From: WACF01 sp040880205
GTDB taxonomy: Bacteria; Pseudomonadota; Gammaproteobacteria; Pseudomonadales; Cellvibrionaceae
NCBI GenBank assembly: GCA_040880205.1
Contig: JBBDIU010000082.1
Coordinates: 1 to 24,271 of the forward strand
Length of the DNA: 24,271 bases
Reading direction: 5' to 3'
The notes under the pieces: model-generated
The model's database searches: none
What the model saw: only the letters and a program-made list of their open reading frames with translations
What the model was told of the DNA's origin: nothing
Position numbers and translations under genes: made by a program
Part shown: positions 15,398 through 22,859 of the stretch, piece after piece
Numbering within the stretch: position 1 is the first letter of the stretch
How the letters are laid out: every line of letters starts with the position of its first letter

Positions 15398-15525
15398 TAC
15401 TTTAACCTTTGTTCTAATAAGATGCTGTCGAGCAGCGTGTTGTTGCAAGTGCGTGGGAGCATCAGATCAGAGCTGTTCGCAGGACGAGGCCAGTTCGGAG
15501 CTGAGGTTAATTTCCCAGTACACTC
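15398..15525 (-). promoter_or_regulatory. Long 5' leader of the cold-shock gene
   Basis: About 128 bases lie between the predicted transcription start near 15525 and the ATG, with AAAGG shortly before it. cspA-type leaders of similar length control translation and stability by temperature-dependent folding. I see no confident cold-box sequence, so the role is inferred from length and neighbour only. Confidence 0.3.
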
Positions 15526-15531
15526 TCGCGA

Positions 15532-15560
15532 ACTTTAGCGCGCCTCTAAAGCCTTGGCAA
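15532..15560 (-). promoter_or_regulatory. Candidate sigma-70 promoter of the cold-shock gene
   Basis: On the minus strand, TTGCCA (five of six) at 15555-15560, a 17-bp spacer, and TAAAGT (four of six) at 15532-15537. It points at the cold-shock gene and lies just downstream of a terminator-like hairpin of the preceding unit. Confidence 0.45.
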
Positions 15561-15583
15561 TAGTCTGCACAGTCGAAACCGTC

Positions 15584-15619
15584 AAAAAATTGATAAACCC
15601 GCCGCTTTTTAGCGGGCGG
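15584..15619 (-). terminator. Terminator-like hairpin downstream of the SpoU-family gene
   Basis: On the minus strand the hairpin CCGCCCGCT/AGCGGCGGG (CCGCT/AGCGG core extended across one bulge) with an A-rich loop is followed by TTTATCAATTTTTT. It would stop transcription from the pdxJ/SpoU-side unit before the cold-shock promoter. Confidence 0.45.
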
Positions 15620-15741
15620 ACCAGGGAGGCTCGGCGGGACCCCCGCGCATATTCACATTTCCTATATGCAAGGACATTATTGATGTCCTTGTGGGCAGTT
15701 GCCGCCAAGGCGACCCGATTGTCTCGAGTTTGAGGCGGATC
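15598..15741 (-). pseudogene. Possible decayed TnpB (IS200/IS605) C-terminus
   Basis: An open minus-strand stretch reads DPPQTRDNRV..AHKDINNVLA..KCEYARGS..VRPLKSGG. This recalls the end of TnpB proteins, where an NR-x-x-Q block and zinc finger are followed by HADxNAAxNIL and a short basic tail. The zinc-finger cysteines are missing and no transposon ends are recognised, so this may be chance. It contains a perfect 9-bp hairpin (15669-15691). Confidence 0.2.
15669..15691. repeat. Perfect 9-bp inverted repeat
   Basis: CAAGGACAT and ATGTCCTTG enclose the loop TATTG. No U-tract follows on either strand, so it is not a simple terminator. A second, weaker hairpin (GTTGCC/GGCGAC) lies just to its right. 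Confidence 0.7.
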
Positions 15742-16519
15742 AACCGCGGCCAGAACCTCCACCCATCGTACGGAACGCCAAAATACCCGCTGTGACAGCG
15801 ACGTTTAGGGACTCGACCCCATTGCGCATGGGAATGTGAAGCCGCTGGTCACAGAGGGAATCCACGGCGTCCGAGAGGCCCTCGGTCTCGTTGCCCAACA
15901 CGAAGATACCGGGCGTTTTCAAGGCCACCTGATCGATCGCTTCACTGCGGGAGGTAGAGAGTCCATAGACGGTGACCCCTCGCTCGCGGGCAAGCGTCAA
16001 TGCCCGGCTCAGATCGTCGCAGAACAGCAGGCGCGCCCTGAACAGCGTGCCGGCGCTTGCCTTTATTACCAGTGAATCGAGCTTGGCGCATCCCCGACGA
16101 GGAATAAGGAGGCCATCCACATAACCGGCGCAGACCGAACGAATGATCATCCCCAGGTTCTGGGGATTGGTGATACGGTCCACGGCAATAAGTGAAAATC
16201 CTTTCGGTTCGGGCTTATTGAGGAAATCGCTGAATTCATCGAAGCGCTTGCCGATAATGTCCGCGGCGACCCCCTGATCCTGTTTACGATTTTTCGAGAT
16301 GTGTGAAAGCGCCAGACGGTCGTGGTAGTGGACTTCGACGCCGCGTCGCTCGCAGAGCCGCAGTATGTCCTCGATGATGGGATTGGACTTGTTGGAATGA
16401 GCCAAATGAATGCGGTAAAACGCAATTTCCGGCTCACGCAGTGCTTCCTGGACGGGCTTGCGACCGTAGATGGTCAACAGGTTGCGAGGCTTTTCAAAGC
16501 GCCCGTTTTTGGAAGTCAT
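15740..16519 (-). CDS. SpoU/TrmH-family RNA 2'-O-methyltransferase
   Basis: 259 residues. An N-terminal substrate-binding domain (LLTIYGRKPVQEAL, GVEVHYHDRLALSHIS) precedes the knotted SPOUT catalytic domain. The three family motifs are present: DRITNPQNLGMIIRS (motif 1), IFVLGNETEGLS (motif 2) and IPMRNGVESLNVAVTAGI (motif 3). Such enzymes methylate a ribose 2'-OH in rRNA or tRNA with SAM. It is not close enough to RlmB or TrmH in remembered detail to name the target. ATG 16519 is the only good start, without a clear Shine-Dalgarno. It follows pdxJ by 49 bp on the same strand and may be co-transcribed with it. Confidence 0.93.
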   Translation of the reverse strand: MTSKNGRFEKPRNLLTIYGRKPVQEALREPEIAFYRIHLAHSNKSNPIIEDILRLCERRGVEVHYHDRLALSHISKNRKQDQGVAADIIGKRFDEFSDFLNKPEPKGFSLIAVDRITNPQNLGMIIRSVCAGYVDGLLIPRRGCAKLDSLVIKASAGTLFRARLLFCDDLSRALTLARERGVTVYGLSTSRSEAIDQVALKTPGIFVLGNETEGLSDAVDSLCDQRLHIPMRNGVESLNVAVTAGILAFRTMGGGSGRG

Positions 16520-16568
16520 GGTGGAGGCCTACCGGCGTTGGACTGTTTACGAGAGAGGCTCCCGAGTG

Positions 16569-17330
16569 TTAGCGGCCCTGGCAAATCAACAAATAGGCCG
16601 CAACGGCGGATTCCATGCCCATCGACAGGGCGTCCACGGTCAGCGCGTGGCCAATAGACACTTCCAGCAGGCCGGGCGTGGCGCTAAAGCGGGGTAGGTT
16701 GTCGCGGTTAAGATCGTGCCCGGCATTAACCCCCAGGCCGATTTGCGTGGCGTGGAAGGCGGCTTCATGGAATCGCCGATACAGTTCATCAAGGCCGGGG
16801 TTATGAGTGAGATAATAGTGAGCGTAGGGGCCGGTGTAGAGCTCAATGCGATCCGCTCCGATCTGTTTGGCCAGTTCAATCTGTGCCACATCCGGGTCCA
16901 TGAACAAACTCACCCGAATGCCCATTGCGTTTAATTCGCGGATAATGGGCTTCAGTCGCTCGCCATCCTGGTGCAAGTCGAAACCGTGATCGGATGTCAG
17001 TTGCGTGTCGGTATCTGGCACCAATGTGCATTGATGGGGTTGGACTGCCTTTACGAGATTGAGGAATCCGGGGAAATTGCCCATGGGTTCGGCGAAGGGG
17101 TTGCCTTCCACGTTGAATTCCCGTCCCGGGTAGGCGCTCACCAGTTCTCGCAGTTCATGGAGGTCGCCGGGCCTGATATGGCGCTGATCGGGTCGCGGAT
17201 GCACAGTCAGGCCATCCGCCCCTGTGTCCAGACAGAGCTTTCCAAACGCGCGCACATCGGGATAATTCCCTTCCCGTGAGTTGCGGATTAATGCGATCTT
17301 GTTCAAATTAACGCTGAGCGCGATAGCCAT
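16569..17330 (-). CDS. pdxJ: Pyridoxine 5'-phosphate synthase
   Basis: 253 residues forming a TIM barrel. It condenses 1-deoxyxylulose 5-phosphate with 3-amino-2-oxopropyl phosphate in the last ring-forming step of vitamin B6 synthesis. Visible blocks are the N-terminal LSVNLNKIALIRNSR, the phosphate/substrate signature GLTVHPRPDQRHI, the acidic strand EFNVEGNP, QCTLVPDTD, and the C-terminal GLGVNAGHDLN followed by EVSIGHAL. The length is near the family norm of about 245. In many gammaproteobacteria pdxJ sits beside recO and acpS; here it lies between a cyclophilin gene (18 bp upstream) and a SpoU-type methyltransferase (49 bp downstream), so the neighbourhood differs. Confidence 0.96.
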   Translation of the reverse strand: MAIALSVNLNKIALIRNSREGNYPDVRAFGKLCLDTGADGLTVHPRPDQRHIRPGDLHELRELVSAYPGREFNVEGNPFAEPMGNFPGFLNLVKAVQPHQCTLVPDTDTQLTSDHGFDLHQDGERLKPIIRELNAMGIRVSLFMDPDVAQIELAKQIGADRIELYTGPYAHYYLTHNPGLDELYRRFHEAAFHATQIGLGVNAGHDLNRDNLPRFSATPGLLEVSIGHALTVDALSMGMESAVAAYLLICQGR

Positions 17331-17348
17331 GAATGGGGGTTGCTCGTA

Positions 17349-17903
17349 TTACTGATCCACTACCGTGGCATTGAGAATTCGCACCATGTTGTTCGGCGCA
17401 TTAGGGTGCTCGCGATAGCGACCGCGGGGTTCCTCCAGAATTTTGGCCACCACATCCATGCCCTCGGTAACGTTGCCAAAGACGGTGAAGCGTGCTTCGT
17501 CCAGATGGGTATTATCGGCAACGTTAATGTAAAACTGCGCGCTAGCGCTGTCTGGATCGGCTGTCCGTGCCATGGCGATGGTGCCGGTTTGGTTGGAAAG
17601 CCCGTTGTCGGACTCGTTGACGATGGGATCGCGCGTTTTCTTTTCCACAAAGTCAAAGGTGAGTCCGCCTCCCTGAATCATGAAGCCGGGTATAACCCGG
17701 TGGAAAATTGTGCCGTTGTAAAAACCGGCTTCAACGTAAGTGAGAAAATTCTCCACCGTAATCGGCGCCTCTTCCTCAAACAGCTCAACCGCTATGGTCC
17801 CCAAATCGGTTTCCAATTCCACTACGGGATTAGCCGCAGCGCTCGAAGCCGCCACCCCGAAAAATAAAACTCCAGTTAACAGCTGCACAAGCCTTGACAT
17901 CAT
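17349..17903 (-). CDS. Secreted cyclophilin-type peptidyl-prolyl isomerase
   Basis: 184 residues from ATG 17903, preceded by AGGG about seven bases upstream. This start gives a clean signal peptide (MMSRLVQLLTGVLFFGVAAS, then SAAA before NPVVELET). ATG 17930 would add nine polar residues in front and is less likely. The cyclophilin core shows FHRVIPGFMIQGGG, AQFYINV and FGNVTEGMDVVAKI. It probably catalyses proline cis-trans isomerisation on proteins in the periplasm, like PpiA. It lies in a same-strand run between ygiM and pdxJ, 18 bp before the latter. A short heptamer repeat tract occupies the gap upstream of it. Confidence 0.94.
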   Translation of the reverse strand: MMSRLVQLLTGVLFFGVAASSAAANPVVELETDLGTIAVELFEEEAPITVENFLTYVEAGFYNGTIFHRVIPGFMIQGGGLTFDFVEKKTRDPIVNESDNGLSNQTGTIAMARTADPDSASAQFYINVADNTHLDEARFTVFGNVTEGMDVVAKILEEPRGRYREHPNAPNNMVRILNATVVDQ

Positions 17904-17929
17904 TCGATTCCCTATACTGATTTCACCCA

Positions 17930-17950
17930 TTCACCATTCACTGTTCATTG
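17930..17950. repeat. Short heptamer repeat tract
   Basis: Three degenerate tandem heptamers, TTCACCA, TTCACTG and TTCATTG, end three bases from the stop of ygiM. The last unit is identical to the TTCATTG unit of the large array at 23800-23834 and has the same orientation relative to the minus-strand gene end. Confidence 0.65.
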
Positions 17951-17953
17951 TCA

Positions 17954-18589
17954 TCAGCCCCATTCCGAAAACCGCCGTCGCGAGCGAATACTCTGCGCAA
18001 GCAGCGTAATGATAACCCCAATGCCCACCGCTATGGCACCGTAGAGGAACCAGGTTTGATTGGAATCATCGCTGAGGCGTTCATTTTCAGCTTGTAGAAC
18101 ATTAATTTCCGTTTCGAGTAGTTGCCGCTCCTCCATTAGCTGTTGATTGGCGCGGTTCAGCTCCACTGCGTTGCTGGAAACCCGCCTGAGCTCCTCCAAC
18201 TCGGCGCTCAAGCGGTCGGCTTCCGTGCGGGTTGCCTGTAATTGATTGCTGAGTTCACGATTTTGCTCTTGTAGCTCGGCGGCTTGCCCGACTAGCGCCT
18301 GGGCTTGTGCGAGACGTTCTCGCGCTATCGGTTGATCTTGCAAATATTGGGTGCGCACCCAGCCTTCGTCGCCGGCCAGGGTGCGCACTCGCACCCAGTC
18401 TCCGTCAGTGCCTTGTTCGAGCACGCTCATCCGGGTGCCGCTGGGGAGTATTTTGGTGATGCGAAATTGATCGCCTTGGCCGGTGCGCATGTTGATCCGC
18501 AGTTCGTCGGATACATAGCGGGTCTGGGCAAGTGCCCCCGCACTAAGAAACAGGCTTAGGAGCAGGGTAATCAGGGCGTTTTTCCTCAT
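17954..18589 (-). CDS. ygiM: SH3-domain, coiled-coil, membrane-anchored protein (YgiM family)
   Basis: 211 residues, like E. coli YgiM (about 206). A signal peptide (MRKNALITLLLSLFLSAG, ending near ALA-Q) is followed by a bacterial SH3 domain at about 25-85 (LRINMRTGQGDQFRITKILP, DGDWVRVRTLAGDEGWV). Next come about 90 residues of heptad-rich coiled coil (residues 95-175) and a C-terminal membrane segment (YGAIAVGIGVIITLLA) with a basic tail. The domain order predicts a periplasmic SH3 head held on the inner membrane by its C-terminus. The function is not established; SH3b domains often bind peptidoglycan. The 218-bp gap upstream has no convincing promoter or terminator. Confidence 0.92.
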   Translation of the reverse strand: MRKNALITLLLSLFLSAGALAQTRYVSDELRINMRTGQGDQFRITKILPSGTRMSVLEQGTDGDWVRVRTLAGDEGWVRTQYLQDQPIARERLAQAQALVGQAAELQEQNRELSNQLQATRTEADRLSAELEELRRVSSNAVELNRANQQLMEERQLLETEINVLQAENERLSDDSNQTWFLYGAIAVGIGVIITLLAQSIRSRRRFSEWG

Positions 18590-18807
18590 TTGAATACCTT
18601 TTGTGATCGATGTCAGCGTGCGTTATTGGCAATCTGTGGCTGAGTAAGTCGGGGGCGTTGGGTCGGGGGCAGCAATCATAACTGAAGCGTCGACAAAGCA
18701 CTAAGCGGGTTAACTGGAATGTCAACTCGCTCACATCCGGCTCCATCCGCCCAGCGTTTACCAAGTCGCCCTGAATTTTTACGCCTAACCTGCAGCGGTT
18801 TCCGTTC

Positions 18808-19107
18808 CTAAGGTAGCACCTTTTTGAAGGGTTTGACCTGAACCTTTTGGTAAACCCCGGCCGTTACATATGGGTCCTCGTCGGCCCAGCGCCGTGCCGC
18901 GGCCAAGTCTGCGAATTCCGCCAGGATCAGGCTGCCGGTGAATCCAGCTTCGCCGGGATCGTTGCTATCAATAGTGGGGTGCGGTCCCGCCAGTAGTAAG
19001 CGTCCTTCCGCCTGAAGGGCATGGACCCGCTCCAGATGCTGGGGGCGCGCCGATTTGCGCAGGGGCAGGCTGTTTTCCACGTCTTCACTGATAATGGCGT
19101 ATAGCAT
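18808..19107 (-). CDS. yciI: YciI-family protein
   Basis: 99 residues, matching the ~98-residue family. The ferredoxin-like fold shows MLYAIISEDV, then RPQHLERVHALQAEGRLLLAGP with the conserved His and Gly-Pro, LILAEFADLAAARRWADEDPY, and a final strand KVQVKPFKKVL. The biochemical function of YciI is unknown; a putative active site with His and Asp has been proposed for the family. In gammaproteobacteria it usually neighbours yciB and the yciO region, which fits the position here. It follows the membrane-protein gene by 25 bp and is probably co-transcribed with it. Confidence 0.93.
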   Translation of the reverse strand: MLYAIISEDVENSLPLRKSARPQHLERVHALQAEGRLLLAGPHPTIDSNDPGEAGFTGSLILAEFADLAAARRWADEDPYVTAGVYQKVQVKPFKKVLP

Positions 19108-19132
19108 GTTGGGTCCTTTAGTGTGCCCCTAT

Positions 19133-19849
19133 TTATTGTTGGGCTTGAGGATCGTTGAAAATCTCTTCCATACTCAGATTAGTGTGCTTGCGGATGCAGC
19201 GAAACAGATAAAAGACCGCGAACAGCATGACTATCATGGCCGGGACCACGTTCACGGGGTAGCTCAAGGCCATCATGCGAGCGAGTTCCACGTTGAACTG
19301 TTCGGTGCCCGGTGGGCTCACCAGGACAATTTTCGCCAGGGCGTAATTGGTCGCCGACGCGACAAAAAAGGAACAGGCCAGGAGCACGGAGGAGTTGGCC
19401 AGACTCCGTTCAAAGGCCTCCCGGGTGTGATTTTCCCGCAGGGCGCGGTCGATACGGCTAACTTGTAACAGCTTGTCGTTGTAGATAAAGGTCTTAACCA
19501 GCGGATAGCGCGTTTTCAGGGAAAGCAAGGTCATGACGCCGATAAGCCCGGGTACCGCCGCTTCCTTGATTGCGATGTACTTTGGATCGATTTCCAGCAG
19601 CCCCATGCCGCCGGTAAGCGCTACCGTTACCACCCCCAGCACGGAAAAGAAGTTCACTTTGTGCGCGCCGATAAAATCCTTGCAGCCATATACAATGGGA
19701 AAGGATAGCGCCACGACGAGGGCCAGCTTGTTACCCAGGTATTGATCCTTGCTCAAAAAGGCGAGGATCAGTGTGGGAATAACGATGTTAATCAGCAGTT
19801 CGACAAAGGGATTGCCGCTCTTGGCGGCTGCGGTAGTGCTTTCGGACAT
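19133..19849 (-). CDS. Multi-spanning membrane protein, VC0807 family
   Basis: 238 residues with about five to six hydrophobic helices: LLINIVIPTLILAFL, LALVVALSFPIVYG, FFSVLGVVTVALTGGMGLL, an amphipathic middle (IDRALRENHTREAFERSLAN), SVLLACSFFVASATNYALA, and VVPAMIVMLFAVFYLF. It matches my memory of the uncharacterised VC0807 family. No catalytic or transport motif is seen. It occupies the place next to yciI where many gammaproteobacteria have the septation-linked membrane protein YciB/IspZ, so it may do an equivalent job, but that is only positional inference. Confidence 0.8.
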   Translation of the reverse strand: MSESTTAAAKSGNPFVELLINIVIPTLILAFLSKDQYLGNKLALVVALSFPIVYGCKDFIGAHKVNFFSVLGVVTVALTGGMGLLEIDPKYIAIKEAAVPGLIGVMTLLSLKTRYPLVKTFIYNDKLLQVSRIDRALRENHTREAFERSLANSSVLLACSFFVASATNYALAKIVLVSPPGTEQFNVELARMMALSYPVNVVPAMIVMLFAVFYLFRCIRKHTNLSMEEIFNDPQAQQ

Positions 19850-20153
19850 GGCTATACGGACTGACCTCTCATGAGTGCGGAACTTCCGGCAAGATCCGCG
19901 GGGCGCTATATTATCGCATTATGACATCCATCTTCATCGGAAGCTCAATGCAGTTCCCAATGCCTGGCGGTGGCCGAGCCCCCAGGCCATCGCGGTAATG
20001 CTCTCCAGACGTTTCCCAATCTGTCGAGACTAGAGATTGTAATCTGGCAAACCCCGGACTCTTTTGGCACACTAGCGCCCGCTGCCGACCCCCCACCCCA
20101 TGGCCTCGCCGACAGCCGCAAATTGTCCGTTGTCTGCTTCTGGAGAAGCTCTT
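19850..20153. other. Divergent intergenic region between VC0807-type gene and yciO
   Basis: A 304-bp gap with no supported gene. It holds an 11-bp palindrome CGGAACTTCCG (19878-19888) and an AT-rich patch (TATATTATCGCATTATG, 19907-19923) with -10-like hexamers on both strands but no good -35 partner. The PHP-domain gene that precedes yciO in E. coli is absent. Confidence 0.5.
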
Positions 20154-20771
20154 TTGGCGCAATTCTTTCAAATTCACCCGGAAAACCCGCAGCCCCGTCT
20201 CGTCCACCAAGCCGTGGAAATCATCCGGCAGGGTGGCTTGATCGCTTATCCCACCGATTCGGCCTATGCCTTGGGATGCCAGATCGGTGATCGGATGGCA
20301 CTGGACCGAATCCGTGCCATAAGACGGCTGGATAAACAGCATAACTTCACCCTGGTGTGCCGCGATCTATCGGAACTGGCCACCTACGCCAAAGTGGATA
20401 ATCTGATGTTTCGGCTCATCAAAAAGTACACCCCAGGCCCTTTCACCTTCATCCTGGAAGCCTCTTCGGAGGTACCGCGTCGTCTTAAGCATCCCAAGCG
20501 CAAAACCATCGGCCTGCGAGTGCCCAACAACAATATTGCGTTGGCGCTCATGGCCGAGCTTGGTCAGCCGCTTATGACCAGTACGTTGCTGCTGCCGGGG
20601 GACGAGTTTCCACTTACCGATCCCTACGACATCCGAGAGACACTGGAACACGAATTGGAGTTGGTGATCGATGGCGGATTTTGCGGTTTGGAGCCTACCA
20701 CGGTGATTGACCTCACCGGCGACTCGCCCGTTATCACCCGCCAGGGCTGTGGTGAATTTTCCGAAACCTGA
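20154..20771 (+). CDS. yciO: YciO, Sua5/YrdC-fold protein
   Basis: 205 residues from TTG 20154, which has GGAGA seven bases upstream. This start gives AQFFQIHPENPQPRL, matching the E. coli YciO N-terminus and length (206). ATG 20100 would add 18 residues without family support. The YrdC-fold core shows GGLIAYPTDSAYALGCQ, RLDKQHNFTLVCRDLSEL, YTPGPFTFILEAS, KRKTIGLRVPNN and PTTVIDLTGDSPVITRQG. Its paralogues make threonylcarbamoyl-AMP for the tRNA t6A modification; YciO's own role in that pathway is weaker or different. It is the first plus-strand gene of the yciO-scpA-scpB-rluB neighbourhood. Confidence 0.93.
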   Translation: MAQFFQIHPENPQPRLVHQAVEIIRQGGLIAYPTDSAYALGCQIGDRMALDRIRAIRRLDKQHNFTLVCRDLSELATYAKVDNLMFRLIKKYTPGPFTFILEASSEVPRRLKHPKRKTIGLRVPNNNIALALMAELGQPLMTSTLLLPGDEFPLTDPYDIRETLEHELELVIDGGFCGLEPTTVIDLTGDSPVITRQGCGEFSET

Positions 20772-20910
20772 GTCTGCCGTGACGTGGGATTGGGGTATTT
20801 CATGGCGTAGGTTCGTAGATTCATCTAATACATAAGTTTATCGCTATAACCTATTGATATTAAAAGTTTATATCTTTGTTTTCTAGCCGCGATAGAGGAA
20901 ATGAAAGCTG

Positions 20911-20937
20911 TTGCAATGCGCCACGACCACGTATAAT
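20911..20937 (+). promoter_or_regulatory. Candidate promoter for scpA-scpB-rluB
   Basis: A perfect -10, TATAAT (20932-20937), with TTGCAA (20911-20916) 15 bp upstream; spacing is 16 if GTTGCA is used. The start would be near 20944, about 95 bases before scpA. The rest of the 267-bp gap contains a very AT-rich patch (about 20818-20885) that could be an UP-like or regulator-binding region. Confidence 0.45.
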
Positions 20938-21038
20938 CTGCCGCAGTCCGGCCACTCTGGGAAGAGTCGGTAGTCTGGCGCATTTGGTTTTGCTGAACGG
21001 CGCTGTCATTTCGAAAATAACGACATACGGGTATTGGC

Positions 21039-21920
21039 GTGGTCAGCGAAAGCGATGAAATAACTGTTGTCGAACAACCAGATGACGCGTCCAACGACAC
21101 CGAATTTGAAGCGGATATCCAGCGCCGCCAACAGCCCCGACAGGAAGAAATGCCTTTTGCCATTGTTCAGGGCCAAGCCTATACCGAGCTGCCCAAAGAC
21201 CTCTATATACCACCCGATGCGCTTGAAGTCTTTTTGGAGGCCTTCGAGGGTCCGCTGGATTTACTGCTGTATCTGATTCGTCGCCAGAATCTGAATATCC
21301 TCGATATCCATGTGGCGGAAATAACCCGTCAGTACATGGCCTACGTCGATATGATGACGGCCTTGCAGTTCGAACTGGCGGCGGAATATCTGGTAATGGC
21401 GGCCATGCTGGCGGAAATCAAGTCGCGCATGTTGTTGCCGCGCAGCCAGGAAGTGGAAGATGAGGAAGAAGACCCCCGAGCGCAATTGATCCGCCGCTTG
21501 CAAGAGTATGAACGCTTCAAACAGGCGGCGGAGGATATTGACGAGATCCCTCGCGTCGGACGGGAAGTCTTCGCCGCCTCCGCCGAACCGCCGGAAAGCG
21601 AACTCAGTCGACCGGAGCCGGATGTGAACATGAAGGAGCTTCTGCTGATTCTGGCCGAAGTGCTGCGCCGTGCGGATATGTTTGAAAGCCATCACGTGGA
21701 GCGGGAAAAGTTGTCTACCCGCGAGCGCATGGGGCAAATACTGGATCGATTGAAGGGCGCCAGCTTTGTGCCTTTTGTCAGCCTGTTCAAAATTGACGAA
21801 GGCCGGCTTGGGGTCGTGGTCAGTTTTCTTGCGGTCATGGAGCTGATCAAGGAATCGCTGGTGGAAATTGTGCAAAGCGAGCCCTACGGTCCCATCCACG
21901 TGAAAGCGCGCGCGCAATAA
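21039..21920 (+). CDS. scpA: Segregation and condensation protein A (kleisin)
   Basis: 293 residues. ScpA is the kleisin that bridges the heads of SMC dimers and binds ScpB in the chromosome condensation complex. The N-terminal SMC-binding helix region is clear (VFLEAFEGPLDLLLYLIRRQ, then ILDIHVAEITRQYMAYVDMM, AAEYLVMAAMLAEIKSRMLL). An acidic linker (EVEDEEEDPRAQL) follows, and the C-terminal winged helix is FVPFVSLFKIDEGRLGVVVSF. GTG 21039 is the earliest start after an in-frame stop at 21018; ATG 21150 is an alternative 37 codons on. The first 45 residues are acidic and poorly conserved. scpB follows after 60 bp. Confidence 0.95.
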   Translation: MVSESDEITVVEQPDDASNDTEFEADIQRRQQPRQEEMPFAIVQGQAYTELPKDLYIPPDALEVFLEAFEGPLDLLLYLIRRQNLNILDIHVAEITRQYMAYVDMMTALQFELAAEYLVMAAMLAEIKSRMLLPRSQEVEDEEEDPRAQLIRRLQEYERFKQAAEDIDEIPRVGREVFAASAEPPESELSRPEPDVNMKELLLILAEVLRRADMFESHHVEREKLSTRERMGQILDRLKGASFVPFVSLFKIDEGRLGVVVSFLAVMELIKESLVEIVQSEPYGPIHVKARAQ

Positions 21921-21980
21921 TCATCATAATCGGACATTTCACTTTTAAACCTCTGAATCCAGGTTAATACTCCAGGCATC

Positions 21981-22796
21981 ATGAAAATCGATAGCACATT
22001 ATTGCGAAAAATCGTTGAAGGCGCTTTGCTGGCGTCGGGTGGCCCTCTGAGCTTGAATAAAATTGCCGCGCTCTTCGAGCCCGCCGAGGGCAGTGAGCCC
22101 GGCCTGGAACTGGAGCCGGGCGAGAAGCCGAGCCGGGAAGAAATTCTCGCGGCTCTGGAAGATATTCAGACTGACTGCAAAGGCCGCGGTTATGAGCTCA
22201 AGGAAGTCGGCAGCGGTTGGCGTTTTCAGGTGGTTCAGGAAACGGCGCCGTGGATTAACCGCTTGTGGGAGGAGCGGCCGCAAAAATATTCCCGCGCCCT
22301 GTTGGAAACCCTGGCGCTGATCGCCTATCGCCAGCCGATCACCCGTGGCGACATCGAAGCCATTCGCGGCGTGGCCGTCAGTTCCAATATCATCAAGACA
22401 CTCGCCGAGCGCGAGTGGGTGAAAGTCGTCGGACATCGCGATGTCCCCGGACGTCCCGCGCTCTATGCCACTACCCGTGAGTTTCTCGACTACTTCAACC
22501 TGAAAAGCCTGGATGAATTACCCAGTCTCAAGGAAATCAAGGATTTCGACAAGTTCGATTCCGAATTCAATTTTGATGGCGTTGCAATGGACGCCGAATC
22601 GTCGGGAGACGATCGGGAAGATGATGAAGGTCACGAGCCTTCGCAAGCTGAGCCGCCCGATCAGGACGACGTTATCAGCGATGAAGCGGGAGAAGTGAAC
22701 GAAGCGGAAACGTGCGATGATGTCGCCAACCGGAACGATGAAGACGACCAAGAGCTCGACGAGACAGCAGCCGAGGCCGTTCGGCTCGATCATTGA
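21981..22796 (+). CDS. scpB: Segregation and condensation protein B
   Basis: 271 residues. Two winged-helix domains typical of ScpB: the first with LLRKIVEGALLASGGPLSLNK, the second with RALLETLALIAYRQPITRGD, IRGVAVSSNIIKTL, WVKVVGHRDVPGRPALYAT and FLDYFNLKSLDELP. ScpB dimers bind the middle of ScpA and complete the condensin. From about residue 185 the chain is a long acidic, low-complexity tail rich in Asp and Glu, longer than in E. coli-type neighbours, probably disordered. ATG 21981 fits the family start. It is co-directional with scpA (60 bp) and rluB (63 bp). Confidence 0.95.
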   Translation: MKIDSTLLRKIVEGALLASGGPLSLNKIAALFEPAEGSEPGLELEPGEKPSREEILAALEDIQTDCKGRGYELKEVGSGWRFQVVQETAPWINRLWEERPQKYSRALLETLALIAYRQPITRGDIEAIRGVAVSSNIIKTLAEREWVKVVGHRDVPGRPALYATTREFLDYFNLKSLDELPSLKEIKDFDKFDSEFNFDGVAMDAESSGDDREDDEGHEPSQAEPPDQDDVISDEAGEVNEAETCDDVANRNDEDDQELDETAAEAVRLDH

Positions 22797-22859
22797 GCGT
22801 CGATTATCCTCCGGCGCACTGTGCCCAATACATTACCTTGCCCCCAAAGCATAGCCATC

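Noticed and set aside
15398..15448. N-terminal extension of the cold-shock protein
   Set aside because: The 17 extra residues have no counterpart in the family, and ATG 15397 matches the conserved N-terminus.
18543..18764. Minus-strand ORF between yciI and ygiM
   Set aside because: It overlaps the ygiM signal peptide region, shows no family pattern and has an unlikely, Arg/Pro/Cys-rich composition.
19911..20342. ORFs in the gap before yciO, considered as a PHP-domain gene remnant
   Set aside because: No PHP metal-binding motifs appear in any frame; the frames are overlap with yciO or low-complexity translation.
21261..21917. Long minus-strand ORF opposite scpA
   Set aside because: It is antisense to a clear ScpA and has no recognisable domain.
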